A stretch of 44,474 nt of DNA from Candidatus Altimarinota bacterium. Its GTDB lineage: Bacteria > Patescibacteriota > Gracilibacteria > BD1-5 > UBA2023. The notes under the pieces were generated by a model. It searched no databases. It was not told where the DNA came from and was given only the letters and a program-made list of their open reading frames with translations. Below are positions 21,017 through 32,208 of the stretch, piece after piece. Within the stretch, counting starts at the first letter, position 1. Each line of letters starts with the position of its first letter. Location: NCBI GenBank assembly GCA_028689065.1, contig JAQTWX010000008.1, positions 1-44,474 of the forward strand, in the 5' to 3' direction. Made by a program: the position numbers and the translations under genes.

Positions 21017-22162
21017 ATGAAAACCATTATCGTCGATATCGCTCCGCGAAATACCAAAACCGAAGACCTGGAAGCCCGTATGATAGAGCTCGAATCGCTC
21101 GTGTCCACCTATGGCGACACGGTGGTTGTGAAGCGCATCCAGAAACGGGATACTCCGGATTATCACACGTATGTCGGAATCGGGAAGCTCGAGGAGATGA
21201 TTAATGCCGGGGAAGAGCTCGGGGCCGAGCGGATTATCATCGGAAACATCCTGAAACCGGCTCAGATTTACCATATCAACGAGATTCTTCGAGAGCGAAA
21301 ATCCAAGATCCAGGCCTGGGATCGGATCGATCTCATCCTCAAAATATTCGACCAGCATGCCCACTCGCCAGAAGCCAAGCTCCAGATCGAGCTCGCCTCC
21401 ATCCGCCACATGGGACCGCGGATTTTCGGAATGGGAATGGAACTCTCCCGTCAGGGATGAGGAGGTTCGGGAGCCATGCGAGGACTCGGAGAAACCAATA
21501 CCGAAATCATGAAACGCCACCTCCGGGATCATGAACTCAAGATCATCGAGAAACTCGAGCGATACGCGAAGACCCGGAGCGAGCACCGTAAATCCCGCAA
21601 ACGCAAAGACCTGAAAACCGTCGGAATCGTCGGGTATACCAACGCGGGGAAATCGACGCTTATGAATACCCTGACCCACAAGTGAGTCCTCGCCGAAGAC
21701 AAGCTCTTCGCCACGCTCGGGACGAGTGTCGGGAAGATGTGGCTCGAGAATAAAGTGGAAAACAAGAAACAGAAAGTATCAGAAGATTTTTCTACTTATG
21801 CTCACGGAAAAGAAATTCTTATTAATGACACTATTGGGTTTATACGAGATTTGCCTCCAGAACTTATCCGGGCGTTTTCTTCGACACTCGAGGATTCCAT
21901 CGAGGCGGACATACTCCTCCATGTCATCGATGCGAGTGACCCGAAGGTACTGGAGAAAATCGACATCGTGGACACGACCCTGTCGAATATCGGGGCAGAA
22001 CAGCCGAGAATCTACGTGTTCAACAAAATCGACAACATGTCCGAGCTCGCCATCCTTATGATGCGAGAGCAATTCGCAGAATTGAATCCCATATTCTTGA
22101 GTGCAGTAAGCAAGCGGGGAATCGAGGAACTAAAAGAGCGGATTAGAGAGATGGTAGAATAA
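21017..22162 (+). CDS. hflX: Ribosome-associated GTPase HflX
   Basis: A 381-residue GTPase of the Obg-HflX superfamily that splits or rescues stalled ribosomes. The N-terminal HflX domain (1-180) includes YVGIGKLEEM, WDRIDLILKIF and a Gly-rich turn SRQGGGGSGAMRGLGETN, where the second Gly is the UGA at 21458-21460. G1 is GYTNAGKST (about residue 200), followed by FATLGTS (G2), NDTIGFI (G3 equivalent) and FNKIDN (G4). The UGA at 21683-21685 encodes the Gly in THKGVLAEDKLFATL. Family members need Gly at the first site. The first 760 bases and the last 300 are GC-richer than the segment at 21770-21860. No Shine-Dalgarno sequence precedes the ATG; the leader is CTCTCT. Confidence 0.95.
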
Positions 22163-22198
22163 AAAATATCTCATTCCAACTAGAATGAGATATTTTTT
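22161..22198. terminator. Bidirectional terminator between hflX and infB
   Basis: Perfect 16-bp stem (22161-22176 with 22183-22198) with a 6-nt loop, A-run and T-run on opposite sides. It overlaps the hflX stop and lies 8 bases past the infB stop, so it serves both convergent genes. Confidence 0.9.
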
Positions 22199-22205
22199 AT
22201 TTCAA

Positions 22206-24659
22206 TTATTTCTTGATAACTGTCTTAAAAATCTCCAGCACATCCCCAATTTCCGGTCTCACCTCTCCTTTATAGGAGATACCACACTCATTTCCTTCCT
22301 CCACTTCATTGACATCGAGGAGTCCAGATTTAAGATTGGCAACCTCTCCGTTGGCAATCTTCTTTCCATCGCGGATGATACGGATCTTCGCTCGATTCTC
22401 GATCTTTCCAGATTTCACCTCGAGTCCGACAATCATCTTATCTTTTCCGGTGTAGAATATCGCTTTTACCTTTACTTCTCCGAGCTCTATATCCTCGTAA
22501 CGGGTATCGACCATACCGGTAATGATCGCCTCTACTCGGTCAAGTACATGGTAGATAACCTTCTTGTCGATAAACTCGATCTTGGAGTTGGCAAGCGTTG
22601 TCTTGGCTCGTACTCCGACTCCAACATTATAAGCTATGAGAATCGCCTGGCTCGTACCAGCAAGTACAACATCCGAGTCATTCACATCTCCGACTGCGGA
22701 GTGGATGAATGTCACACGGGTTTCATTCGTCGAAAGTTTGGAAAGTGCGTTCTTGAGAGCTTCGAGACTTCCGTTGGATTCACACTTGAGAACCACTTTG
22801 AGTTGCTTGAGTCCTCCGGTCTTAAGACGATTCAGGAGGAGATCAAGGGAAGCCCCTTCGAAGTTATGGATACTCTTCGTGCTCTGAGCAAGTTCAAACT
22901 CATGAGCCTTGCTAGCTGCTGTGAGCGAGTCCGGAACGACCTGGAGGATATCTCCTCCACCAACCGTCTTGGACATACCAGAAACGAGTACCGGAACAGA
23001 TGGTCCTGCTTTATCAACATTTTTTCCTTTGAAATCTCGAAGAAATCGAACACGTCCGCTCGCGGATCCACAGGCAACATAGTCTCCCTTTTTGAGAGTT
23101 CCCGTATTGACAAGCACTGTGGCGAGAGGTCCGAGTTTCGCATCAAGATGCGACTCGATAACCGTTGCGATGGCTGGACGATCTTCTATTGCGCGGAGTT
23201 CCATCATCTCGGTCGAGAGGAGGATCATATCAAGCAGGTCGCTGATTCCGAGTCCCGTATGAGCGGAAACAGGAACTACGACAGTATCTCCTCCCCATTT
23301 TTCCGGCTGAAGTCACTGCTCGGCAAGTTGCCCGTACACGAGCTCAACAGTTGCCCCCGGCTTATCCATCTTATTAACAGCGATAATCATAGGAACATTT
23401 GCCTCTCTTGCATGGTTGATGGATTCTATAGTTTGAGGTTTCATCCCTTCATCTGCAGCGATAACGATCACCGCAAGATCCGTAAGCTTCGCACCTCGAG
23501 CACGCATAATAGAGAAGGCTTCGTGTCCGGGAGTATCGAGAAAAGTGATTTTCTTTCCATTTTTCTCCACCTGATACGCTCCGATTTTCTGAGTAATCCC
23601 TCCGGCTTCTCCCTTGGTAATCTCAGTATTACGAATATAGTCGAGGATGGAGGTCTTTCCGTGATCAACATGTCCCATGACAGAAACAATTGGAGCACGT
23701 GAAGTCATTTTGGAAACATCATCGTTTTTCAAAAGCTCAGCGATATTTCCATCCATGAGACTCGAAACGCTTGCATTGGTACTTATCTCTTTTACGATCG
23801 TGATTCCGAAAGTTTCCCCAATAAGAAAACATGTATCAAAATCGATTTTGGTATTGATAGTGACCATCATACCATTTTTCATAAGCTCCGTGATAATCTT
23901 CACAAGTGGAACTCCGATCTTTTCAGAAAATTCTTTTACGGTTAATACTTCCGGGATAGTTACTTCCTGTCCAGTTTTGTCGGTCAATGTTTGTTTGATA
24001 TCCTCAACCTCACGATTCTTCTTTTCCAAGGTGCTCACAGCCTTTCCAGAACGACGAAATCCTCCATCATCCTCGGCATATCCACGAGTTTTGAGTGTTT
24101 TTCGTCCACCATGTCGTTCCCCAAAAGAAAACGGAGACTTTCCAGAACCTCATTTTTGTTTATTTGCACCAAAGGTCTTTTTCTCAGAAGAGCGTGATTC
24201 TGTGGTACGTGGAGTAAATACAAAAGGAGTTTTTGTATCATCTTTTGTTTCAGAAGAAGACTTTGTTTCTCACTGATTAGAACTGTATCGTGGAACAAAA
24301 GGAGTTTTCTTTGTTTCTCGAGGAACATGAGAAAAAGCGTCTCTTGAAACCACTTTTGGAGCTTCAGAAACAACAGATTCTACCACATCTGCTTTCTCTT
24401 TTTCCTCGTCTTTCTGGGACCAAATAATAGCAACAGAGGATTTTTTCTCTTTTATTTTTACCTTTCCATGTGCAGGAGATGATTTGATGGTTGTTTCTGA
24501 AGAAGAAGTAGACTCTTCAGTTGAGGAAGTTTCTTCTACTTTTTTTGCTTTTACTTTTAACTTCAATCATTTCTTTTTAGAAGTATCTTCTTCTGCTATA
24601 GGAGATGCAGAAATATGAGCATAATAGTCATCAAATCCGGTAGTATTCTTGTCGGTCAT
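22206..24659 (-). CDS. infB: Translation initiation factor IF-2
   Basis: An 817-residue GTPase that brings initiator tRNA to the small ribosomal subunit. Residues 1-205 are a charged, Ser/Lys-rich, low-complexity linker. An IF2_N-like region follows ([27 protein letters not shown]), then the G domain: [11 protein letters not shown] (G1), GITQKIGAY (G2), DTPGHEAF (G3) and NKMDKP (G4). Domains II to IV follow to the C-terminus. Four UGA-Gly codons are seen; the one at 23313-23315 lies in [15 protein letters not shown], where Gly is highly conserved in IF-2, and it splits the gene if read as stop. The ATG at 24659 leaves no Shine-Dalgarno sequence. It is convergent with hflX. Confidence 0.95.
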
Positions 24660-24718
24660 TATGAGGAAAGGGGATAATTATATAAAAAAGTAACACGCAA
24701 ATAACCATCCTTTAAAGG

Positions 24719-24724
24719 ATTATA
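24719..24724 (-). promoter_or_regulatory. Possible -10 box for infB
   Basis: TATAAT followed by CC on the minus strand, 60 bases before the infB ATG. A second AT-rich box lies at about 24675. No convincing -35. The gene-free region 24660-25036 otherwise holds only the redoxin-like remnant at 24873-25025. Confidence 0.3.
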
Positions 24725-24872
24725 TTCGCGAGCTTTTAGAACACTTTTATTGTCTATCTCTATTTTGTTACGTGATAATATAGACAGAGTATATGTTTTC
24801 GCCCTCTAAAGTCAAAAAACTTATAAAGTTTTTGTAAAGTAATTGACCGTAAATATTGATTTGAGAATATTT

Positions 24873-25025
24873 TTACTTATTCACTTCTCTTAAAAGTTTC
24901 TCTGCATGACCATTTACTTTCACATTTCGTCATGCCTTGATAATACTTCCTTTGTTATTAAAGAGAAAAATAGAGAATGGTACGAGGGTTTCCGAGACAT
25001 ATCTTAAAAAAGTCTCAGGATTGAA
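24873..25025 (-). pseudogene. Remnant of a thioredoxin-fold (redoxin) protein
   Basis: About 50 codons ending in TAA, without a start, read ETFLRYVSETLVPF, then IFLFNNKGSIIKAG, then GHAEKLLREVNK. The 'cis-Pro plus FLFNNKG' strand pair followed by a terminal helix resembles the C-terminal end of TlpA/AhpC-type redoxins. A TAA closes the frame just upstream and the N-terminal active-site half is absent. It sits 3' of the LamG gene. The assignment rests on a short match. Confidence 0.35.
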
Positions 25026-25036
25026 TTATAAAGATA

Positions 25037-26515
25037 TTATTTTGTAGCATTATAGAGGGTTTGGATTTCTGATTCAGAAAGAACTCGATTATAGATGCGA
25101 ATCTCGTCGATAATTCAATTAAAATTATCAGTTCCAGCTGACATAGCTCAAATAACTAATCTATTTATAGGATTTATTGTTGAAGTAACTGTATTTTCAG
25201 CGGTTCAAAAAATATTTCAATTAATATATGCTTTTATATCTTTTCATTTTGTTACAGATATATAATTATATTCATTGTTAGTCAAATTCGATCAGGCAAA
25301 CGTAATCCCTCAAGATATTCATCATCAACGAAGTCAAAAAGTCAATTCTCATCTATTAAGGGGGGTTATATCATCCTGTCTAAACGAATCATTTATTTTC
25401 AATAAAATATAATCTCAAGCTTGTTGTGATATAATTCTCCATCATCATCAATAATTTGCTTCTTGTGCTCAAGAGTGTTTTACTTTCGCATACAAGGTAA
25501 CATCATTGAAATCAAAACTTGAATTATCATCTATTGACACTAGATCATCAATTCCATCAAAGTTCATAGCCTTTCCGCTCTTTCCATCCCCCTCTACGAA
25601 TTGTGGTCCAAGTTCACTTGTTTCACAATTTACAGCGGTCCCAGAGTTATAACAGGTTCCGTTATTATTATATTGACTTAAATCTTTTAGTACTGTAGTA
25701 GTTCAACTAAGTGTGGTTGTCTCCATATCCCAATATCCAACAAGACTTGAATCAAGGCTTGCAAGAGTTTTGTTTCTTATAAGATCATCTTGTTTGTTAT
25801 AAGCGAATGTAAACAAACTTCCTGTATAGGCTCCACTTCCGCTTGTTATAACTGTTGCAGTAGCATCATTCTTGGAGAATATCATGGTATACCCAGAAAG
25901 TGTGGTAGTTTGTACAAGATCTAATCCTGTTCCACTCTCCTGTATTGGTTGATTTAAAATACTTCCACTATTCCCGAGAATAATTCCAAGTGTATCTCCA
26001 AAGGTCATCGGATACCGTTTTGAGTAATCAGAAGCACTACTTGCATAAGTGGTAGAAATAATATTTGGAACAAAAGCGTTCATAGTATTACTATCTTCTA
26101 AAAAAGACATGACTTGCATTTTGGTTTTTGTTGCATTGGTAGAGTAAGTAATATACATACTCGGATCAACAGGGTCTTTTGTTCCTCCCGGAGACAGTTT
26201 AGCAATACCCTCTATCTGTTCTTTTGCAAATCATTGATATCAGATAATAACTCCTGAAGCTGTTATCTCTACAAAATTTTCAGGCACTGGATATACTCCT
26301 GATTTTATTTGAAAGAGAACGAGCCCTTTATGAAGATTGGTGAGGCTTGAGATTCTTGCAGAATCTCGTGCAGAACTTGTAAAACCTCCGAGTTGTATAA
26401 AAGCAATAGTTCCAAGTATTACGAGGATGGTAATTACAATAATAAGTTCGACGAGAGTAAAACCAAAAGTTTTTCTTGTTTTACAAATCTTCTGAGTCTG
26501 AAGAAGGAGAGACAT
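25037..26515 (-). CDS. Type IV prepilin-leader protein with LamG lectin domain
   Basis: A 492-residue protein. The prepilin signal TFGFTLVELIIVITILVILG gives cleavage at G18/F19 with Glu at +5. Residues 45-270 are a pilin-like and linker region with ARDSARISSLTNLHKGL, similar to the equivalent part of the LRR prepilin at 20655. From about residue 285 a LamG/concanavalin-like domain begins (SLVGYWDMET, then GKAMNFDGIDDLVSI) and ends with FNGIIDEIRIYNRVLSESE, the typical family ending. The second half has dense UGA-Gly codons, the first half almost none, so the lectin part may have a different history. It is probably a surface pseudopilin-like adhesin binding sugars or protein on a partner cell. 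Confidence 0.85.
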
Positions 26516-26574
26516 AATCAGTGAAGATAAAAAATACTATGTACAAATTATAGTAATCCCAAAAAAAAATCAAA

Positions 26575-26616
26575 AAGAAAAATCTCACAACTTCCTCAAG
26601 AAGGTGTGAGATTTTT
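26575..26616. terminator. Intrinsic terminator of copA
   Basis: A stem of about 16 bp with one mismatch (arms about 26579-26594 and 26600-26616) flanked by A and T runs; it overlaps the copA stop region and would end copA transcripts on the minus strand. Confidence 0.75.
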
Positions 26617-28917
26617 CTACAATCGTATCCTCTTTAACCTCAGACTATTCGTCACAACCGCTACACTGGAGAATGCCATCGCTGCTCCCGCAAATGCGGG
26701 GGAGAGAGTCCATCCAAAAAAAGGAACAAAAAGTCCGGCAGCGAGTGGTATTCCGATAATGTTGAAACAGAATGCCCAAAAGAGATTCTGATGAATCGTT
26801 CGAACCGTTCCTCGACCGAGTAAGAGTGCAGAGGGGATTTTCAGGATATTCCCTCCGATGAGAGTCACGTCCGCGGAAGCCATAGCAGCATCGGAGCCTG
26901 TTGCCATAGCGATTCCGACATCCGCGGAAGCGAGTGCGGGAGCATCGTTGACTCCATCTCCAACCATGACCACTTTTCGATTCTCTCCTCGGAGTCGCTC
27001 AATCTCTTCGGACTTCCCTGTCGGAAGGACTCCGGCAATCACCTGTTCGATACTGATCTCGGTTGCGATAGCATGAGCAGTTCGTTCATTATCTCCCGTG
27101 AGCATGACCACCAATTTTCCCATATCCTTGAGTCGGCTAACAACTTCTTTTGCAGACTTCTTTGGACGGTCAGCGACTGCTATGTATCCCATGACCTCTC
27201 CGTCAATCGTGAGCATAACAACGGTTTTTCCTGAGGATTCGAGTTTTGATACGATATTTTCTGGGTCATTCTGGAGAGTAGGACGACGAACTTCCAGAAT
27301 CTTTCCGTCTAACTCTGCACGCACTCCAGAACCAGCAGTCGACTGAAAATGGGAGATGTTTTTGAGAGCGATTTTCCTTTCTTCTGTCGCACGAACAATA
27401 GCTCCTGCGATTGGGTGTTCTGAGCCCGACTCGACCGATGCTGCAAGAGAAAGTATATCTTCTTCTCGGTATTTTCAGGAAATAGGGATAATATCTGTTA
27501 CCTCGGGCTTTCCTTCAGTGAGTGTTCCTGTTTTATCAAACACAACGGTATCGACGGAGGCAAGAAGCTCTAGTGCCTCGGCATTTTTTATGAGTATACC
27601 GTTTTGAGCTCATTTCCCGACTCCTGTCACGATGGCAGTCGGAGTGGCAAGTCAGAGTGCACAAGGACAAGCGATAACGAGTACTCAAACAAATGATACA
27701 ATAGCGAGAGGGAGTGCTTTCTCAAACCCGAGAAAATATGTTCCGAGTATCAACCAAGAGAGAAGTGAGAGAGTGGCGATAACAAGAACCGTCGGAACAA
27801 AAATAGAGGATATGCGATCTGCCAGACCTTGAATAGGAGCTTTTGAGTTCTGGGCAGCTTCGACTTTTCGGATAATCTCTGCAAGAAGAGTCGCTCCAGC
27901 GAGCCGTATTGGGCGTATATGGAGAAGTCCAGAAGTATTGACTGTTCCGGCGGATACTTCATCTTTAGGAGCTTTCTCTACCGGAATACTCTCACCCGTA
28001 AGAGCGGATTCATCCACTCAGGATGCTCCAGAGAGTACAACTCCATCTATCGGGATTCTCATACCAGGGCGTACGATTACCTCATCTGAAAGAGTGACAG
28101 TTTCAACGTCTACCTCGAGTTCTTCTCCATCTCGGACCACCCAGGCAGTTTTTGCTTCCAGACGCATGAGTGCGGAAACTGCCTCGCCCGTTCGACGTTT
28201 TGACTGTGCCTCAAGTATGCGCCCGAGGTTAATGAGTGCAATAACTACAACCGTAACATCGAAGTACGTGATTTGTACATCGAGATAGGGGCTGAGAACT
28301 GTCGAAAATCCAGAAAGTATGAAGCTGTACGCAGTTGCAGTAATGGTTCCGATTCCGACAAGCGCATCCATGCCAGCATTTCCACTACGAAAAAATCGCC
28401 ATACCGCTCCGAAGTACCCCCGCCCAACGGTTGAGAGGATAATAACCGCGAACATCGGCATGAGTGCATGAAATAACTCTCGGGGAATGGGTCACATCAT
28501 GGGTACCCATCCGAGCTTTCCAAATGTATCCCAACCCATCACGAATATCGTTATGGCTGCGAGCGAGAGAGCGAGGCGTGTTTCTGTCGGAAAAGATGTG
28601 TTCTGTGTGATTGAAGAATCTTTGTCTCATATAGAATGGTCATGTTCTCCTTGTTCCGAGTGATCATGTTCCGCCATATGAGATGTGCGATTTTCTATTT
28701 TTGGTACGATGAGCTCATATCCGAGATTATGGATATCCTGCGCTATAGTATCTAGTGGTAGGGTGGATGGATCAAATTCGAGAGAAATCTTTTCAGAAAC
28801 AGCATTCACTTCCGCTTTGGTTATCCCAGGAGTTTCAGAGAGTGTTTTTTCGATGAGCATCGCACACGAGGCACAGTGCATCCCTTTGACCGGGAGGAGA
28901 AGTTTTTCTGTGGACAT
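26617..28917 (-). CDS. copA: Copper-exporting P1B-type ATPase
   Basis: A 766-residue membrane pump that exports Cu(I) using ATP. Order: one HMA domain (KGMHCASC, C15 and C18), a His-rich linker ([16 protein letters not shown]), paired membrane helices, the A-domain motif ALTGESIPV, the metal-site CPC motif within [22 protein letters not shown] (phosphorylated Asp), a SEHP motif and [10 protein letters not shown]. The Gly of CPCALG is the UGA at 27652-27654 and the Gly of GVGKGAQNG is the UGA at 27610-27612; both are conserved in the family. CPC plus SEHP favours Cu(I) specificity. It is the last gene of the copper operon and has a CsoR-type operator 40 bases upstream. Confidence 0.95.
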
Positions 28918-28956
28918 AATTTATACTGAAAAAATAAAATCTTCTTCATAAAAACC

Positions 28957-28978
28957 ATAACCTCTGGTGGAGGTATAT
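28957..28978. promoter_or_regulatory. CsoR-type operator before copA
   Basis: A 22-bp pseudo-palindrome, ATAACCTC, six bases, AGGTATAT. Its two 8-base ends match those of the site before csoR exactly (in opposite orientation). It lies 40-61 bases upstream of the copA ATG, so copA may also be transcribed on its own under copper control. Confidence 0.65.
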
Positions 28979-28991
28979 ATCATTCAAAAAT

Positions 28992-29033
28992 ATTCCTCTC
29001 TTTTGTACTTTTGTGAAATAAAAAGAGAGGAAT
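28992..29033 (-). terminator. Hairpin between the SHOCT gene and copA
   Basis: Perfect 13-bp arms (28992-29004 and 29021-29033) with a 16-nt loop, followed on the minus strand by ATATTTTTG. It may be a partial terminator inside the copper operon. Confidence 0.55.
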
Positions 29034-29038
29034 ACAGA

Positions 29039-29344
<306 letters not shown>

Positions 29345-29357
29345 AATCTCCAAGAGA

Positions 29358-30785
29358 TTATTTTTTCTCTTCCGGTACCGTCGAACAACTGTAACTATCA
29401 TTGACTGTAGTATTGGAAGTCTTTATTGTGCTTGAAGGAGAGGAAATATTTGAATTGGAGTCATCGCTGTCAATAATAATTTTCCCGGAATACATTCCCA
29501 TGCTACAAGAAAACCCAATCGTTCCAGATGCAGGAGAGATAAATTCAATCACATTCTCTCCAGGAGTGAGTTGTTTTCGAACACCAATCGCTGAAGCAAC
29601 AAGCTGGCTCGCACAAGAGTATGGATTCGTTGCTGTGATAATCCATCGAGTCTTCCGGTTTGGTTTTATATGAAAGATATTAGGCGTATATCCACGCTCT
29701 GACTCAGTCATACGGATTTCCTGAACCTCATCTGATACTACTCCTACAGAGGGCTGTACACGAGAGAGACTTCCGATACTCATAAGTGTATACCCGTTGG
29801 AGATATTAAAAAGAGCAAGAGCAAGGACGAGGATTCCAGTAAATCGAAAGAATCGTTTTGCAAAAGTACCAGTAAGATAGGAAGTCAGTCCTCCGATTCC
29901 AAGGAGTCATGGAGCAGTTCCAATGGCAAATGCCATCATAGTCAATCCTCCTGTTACAAAATTTCCAGTAGTAACAGCATATGCTTGCATAGCGAGAGTA
30001 AATCCACAAGGGAGAAAGAATGTCAGTGCACCAGTACTCAGAGCGATGATATGTTTTGATATACCATCTTTCTTTGGTATATCAGTACCGAGAAATCTTG
30101 GGAGCGTGATTGATACTCGTGAGAGTCGTGGAGAAAGTTCCGAGAGATTGATCCCGAGGAGAAGCATAATGAATCCCGTTATCACAGTAAGGAATCCGAT
30201 TGCAAAAGAAGAGAGTGAGACAAAACTTCCGAATATTCCAAGAAGTCCCCCAAGAATTCCATACCCAACAATACGCCCGATATTAAAAAAGAGATGTGGC
30301 TCAAATCGATGCCATTTTGAGGCATTCAAATGTTTTTCATTCCACTTCGCACTGATACTGAGAATAAGTCCTCCATGGAGTGCCATACAACTCGATACTC
30401 AGGCTGTTAATCCTACAAGAAGAGCTATACTAAAAGAAGGGGAAGAAAAATCTCCGAATCCCTCGAGAGAATATCCACTCATTTTTACGAGGATATAGAG
30501 TATAGAAAGTATCACCACTATTGACAGAGACTCTAGATATTTATCTAAGTCAGTATGAAACCATGGGAGCTTCTTTTCTTTTCCTATCGTATATCCACAC
30601 TCTTCTATGATTGATTGTATAACTTTTTCATCTGGGGGAGTCTTATTATATGAAATTTCCAATACTCCTTTTGATTGACTTGCATGAACTTTCTCGACAT
30701 TTTCGATTTTTTGTATGGATTGTTCGAGAAGTATTTCACAGGATTTGCAATGCATCCCAGTAACATCAATTACTATCTTTTTCAT
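29358..30785 (-). CDS. HMA, TauE/SafE (DsbD-like) and cupredoxin fusion protein
   Basis: A 475-residue membrane protein. Residues 1-65 are a heavy-metal-associated domain (TGMHCKSC, C13 and C16). Residues 85-330 hold about seven membrane helices of the sulphite-exporter TauE/SafE or DsbD transmembrane type; GVSSCMALHGG and AIGTAPGLLGIGG are the signature-like segments, each with UGA-Gly. The C-terminal 130 residues are a cupredoxin-like beta domain with copper-ligand candidates in NPYSCASQ and SCSMGMYSG. This fusion is known from copper-handling loci. It probably receives copper and passes it across the membrane or to a partner. It follows csoR by three bases. Confidence 0.85.
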
Positions 30786-30788
30786 AAA

Positions 30789-31067
30789 TTATTTTTTATG
30801 GGAAATATGAAAAATATCCATAAGTTCTTGTATAAATTGTTCTTTTTCTACTGTATTTTCTACAGTAAGTTTTTTTGCACCACAGGAATTAAGATGACTC
30901 TCAAGAATGAGATCTTTCGCACTTTTCATAAGTCCGAGTGAGGCATTGATCTGTTGAGCTATGTCCATACAATATCTATCTCACTCTACCATCTTTTCGA
31001 TAGTTTCCAGGAGTCCTCGAGTTTTTTTAAGATTAATTAGAAGTTTTGATTTATATGGTTCAATCAT
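30789..31067 (-). CDS. csoR: Copper-sensing transcriptional repressor CsoR
   Basis: A 92-residue all-helical repressor of the CsoR/RcnR family. The Cu(I) ligands are in place: C33 (EGDRYCMDIAQQINA), H58 and C62 (ESHLNSC). The Gly before Asp30 is UGA-coded. It is the first gene of the copper operon; only three bases separate it from the next ORF. The operator at 31084-31105 sits directly before it, so it should repress the whole unit until copper binds. Confidence 0.92.
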
Positions 31068-31083
31068 AATTTTTTGTGAAAAA

Positions 31084-31105
31084 ATATACCTAGGGGGGAG
31101 GTTAT
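31084..31105. promoter_or_regulatory. CsoR-type operator before csoR
   Basis: A 22-bp site, ATATACCT, six bases AGGGGG, GAGGTTAT. On the opposite strand its flanks are ATAACCTC and AGGTATAT, identical to those at 28957-28978. It lies 17-38 bases upstream of the csoR ATG, where it would overlap the promoter. Confidence 0.7.
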
Positions 31106-31137
31106 ACTTTTTTTCATGGAAGTCAAATTTTAAATCA

Positions 31138-31167
31138 AAAAATCACCATATTTTAATGGTGATTTTT
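31138..31167. terminator. Intrinsic terminator
   Basis: Perfect 12-bp stem (31138-31149 with 31156-31167) with A and T runs. The stop codon of the membrane protein gene (31153-31155) lies in its loop. Confidence 0.85.
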
Positions 31168-32205
31168 ATCTTCATGATGAATACTTTCTCATACTTCAAA
31201 ATGTTTCTTATTCTTCCGATAAGCATTGTACCATATTGCTTCTACAAATATCTCTACTACAGAATTCAAATGAGATATAAAAACAAGAAGAGCGAGAAAG
31301 AGAAAAGCGAGAATTCCTATTGATATAATCTGTAGAAGGGAAATAGTAATATAGGTAAAAAGTGCGGATACAATGAATGGAAAAACAATAAAAATAAGTG
31401 CGGTGAGAAAAGTGCGGATATATACAAGAAGAAGTGTAAAATACAAATGAAACGTTATCTCGAGATTCATAAGTGCCATTCGAACGGAAAGACTCAATGA
31501 TTCGAGTGCTTTTTTATTTTCAAAAATAATAAAGAATCGAGCATATGAGAAAAGGATATTTACGAGAAATGCGAATCCAAGATAGACCGCCATAAATATC
31601 GTAATACTCATAAAATAATCTTTTCCAAATACTCTCAGAAGAAGGATATAAAAAGTAATAATAGAAAGGAGCTTAAAAAGAGCAAGGAAATTATGGAGCT
31701 CAAAAATAGGCAAGAAATGTATAAGTCCTTGGGAAACACCATATCCTATTCGTCCTTTTGTTTCTATTGATTCAAAAGACTCATCCTGTCTTTTAGCAAT
31801 CAGTGCTATAAGTCCTCATTCTGCAACTGGCGTGATGAGTATATAAAGAAGAACTCCGAGACCAAGCGCTCCAAGAAATTGCCAAAAATATGCTGTATGT
31901 ACCCACTGTATGATAACAGCAAAAAACTGATCTTTCAATTGAAAAATATTAACGTACGTGAAGGCAAGTTGGTAGAGGATGATACATCCGAGATAAATAG
32001 TAGTAAGAAGGGATGGGAAAAAATTGAATTTTTTTATAAAGGAAGTATTCATAACAAGTTCCCACGCAGGCCCTACAATATCCTCACGGAGCATAAGATT
32101 ATGTCACTTATCTAATGTCTCTGAAGGACTTGTTTGAGAATCATGAGATACTTCTATCACAGGATGTTCTTCTGGAGATTGATGTGAATGTCCCGATGTT
32201 TCCAT
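31153..32205 (-). CDS. Polytopic membrane protein with His-rich ends
   Basis: A 350-residue protein with about seven hydrophobic segments between residues 65 and 320 (for example LLTTIYLGCIILYQLAF, FYILLLRVFG and IISIGILAFLFLALLVF). Both ends are hydrophilic and rich in His (SGHSHQSPEEHP at the start, HHEDKNHH at the end). It starts three bases after the upstream binding-protein gene, so they form an operon. No permease signature (EAA loop) or P-loop is visible, so it is not a standard ABC component. Function unknown; it could work with the binding protein. Confidence 0.7.
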
Positions 32206-32208
32206 ATT

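Noticed and set aside
22185-23702. Long 505-codon open frame on the plus strand opposite infB
   Set aside because: It is an antisense shadow; IF-2 on the minus strand has complete G-domain motifs.
26617-28917. copA, infB and hflX as broken pseudogenes
   Set aside because: All breaks are TGA at conserved glycines without frame change, so recoding explains them better than decay.
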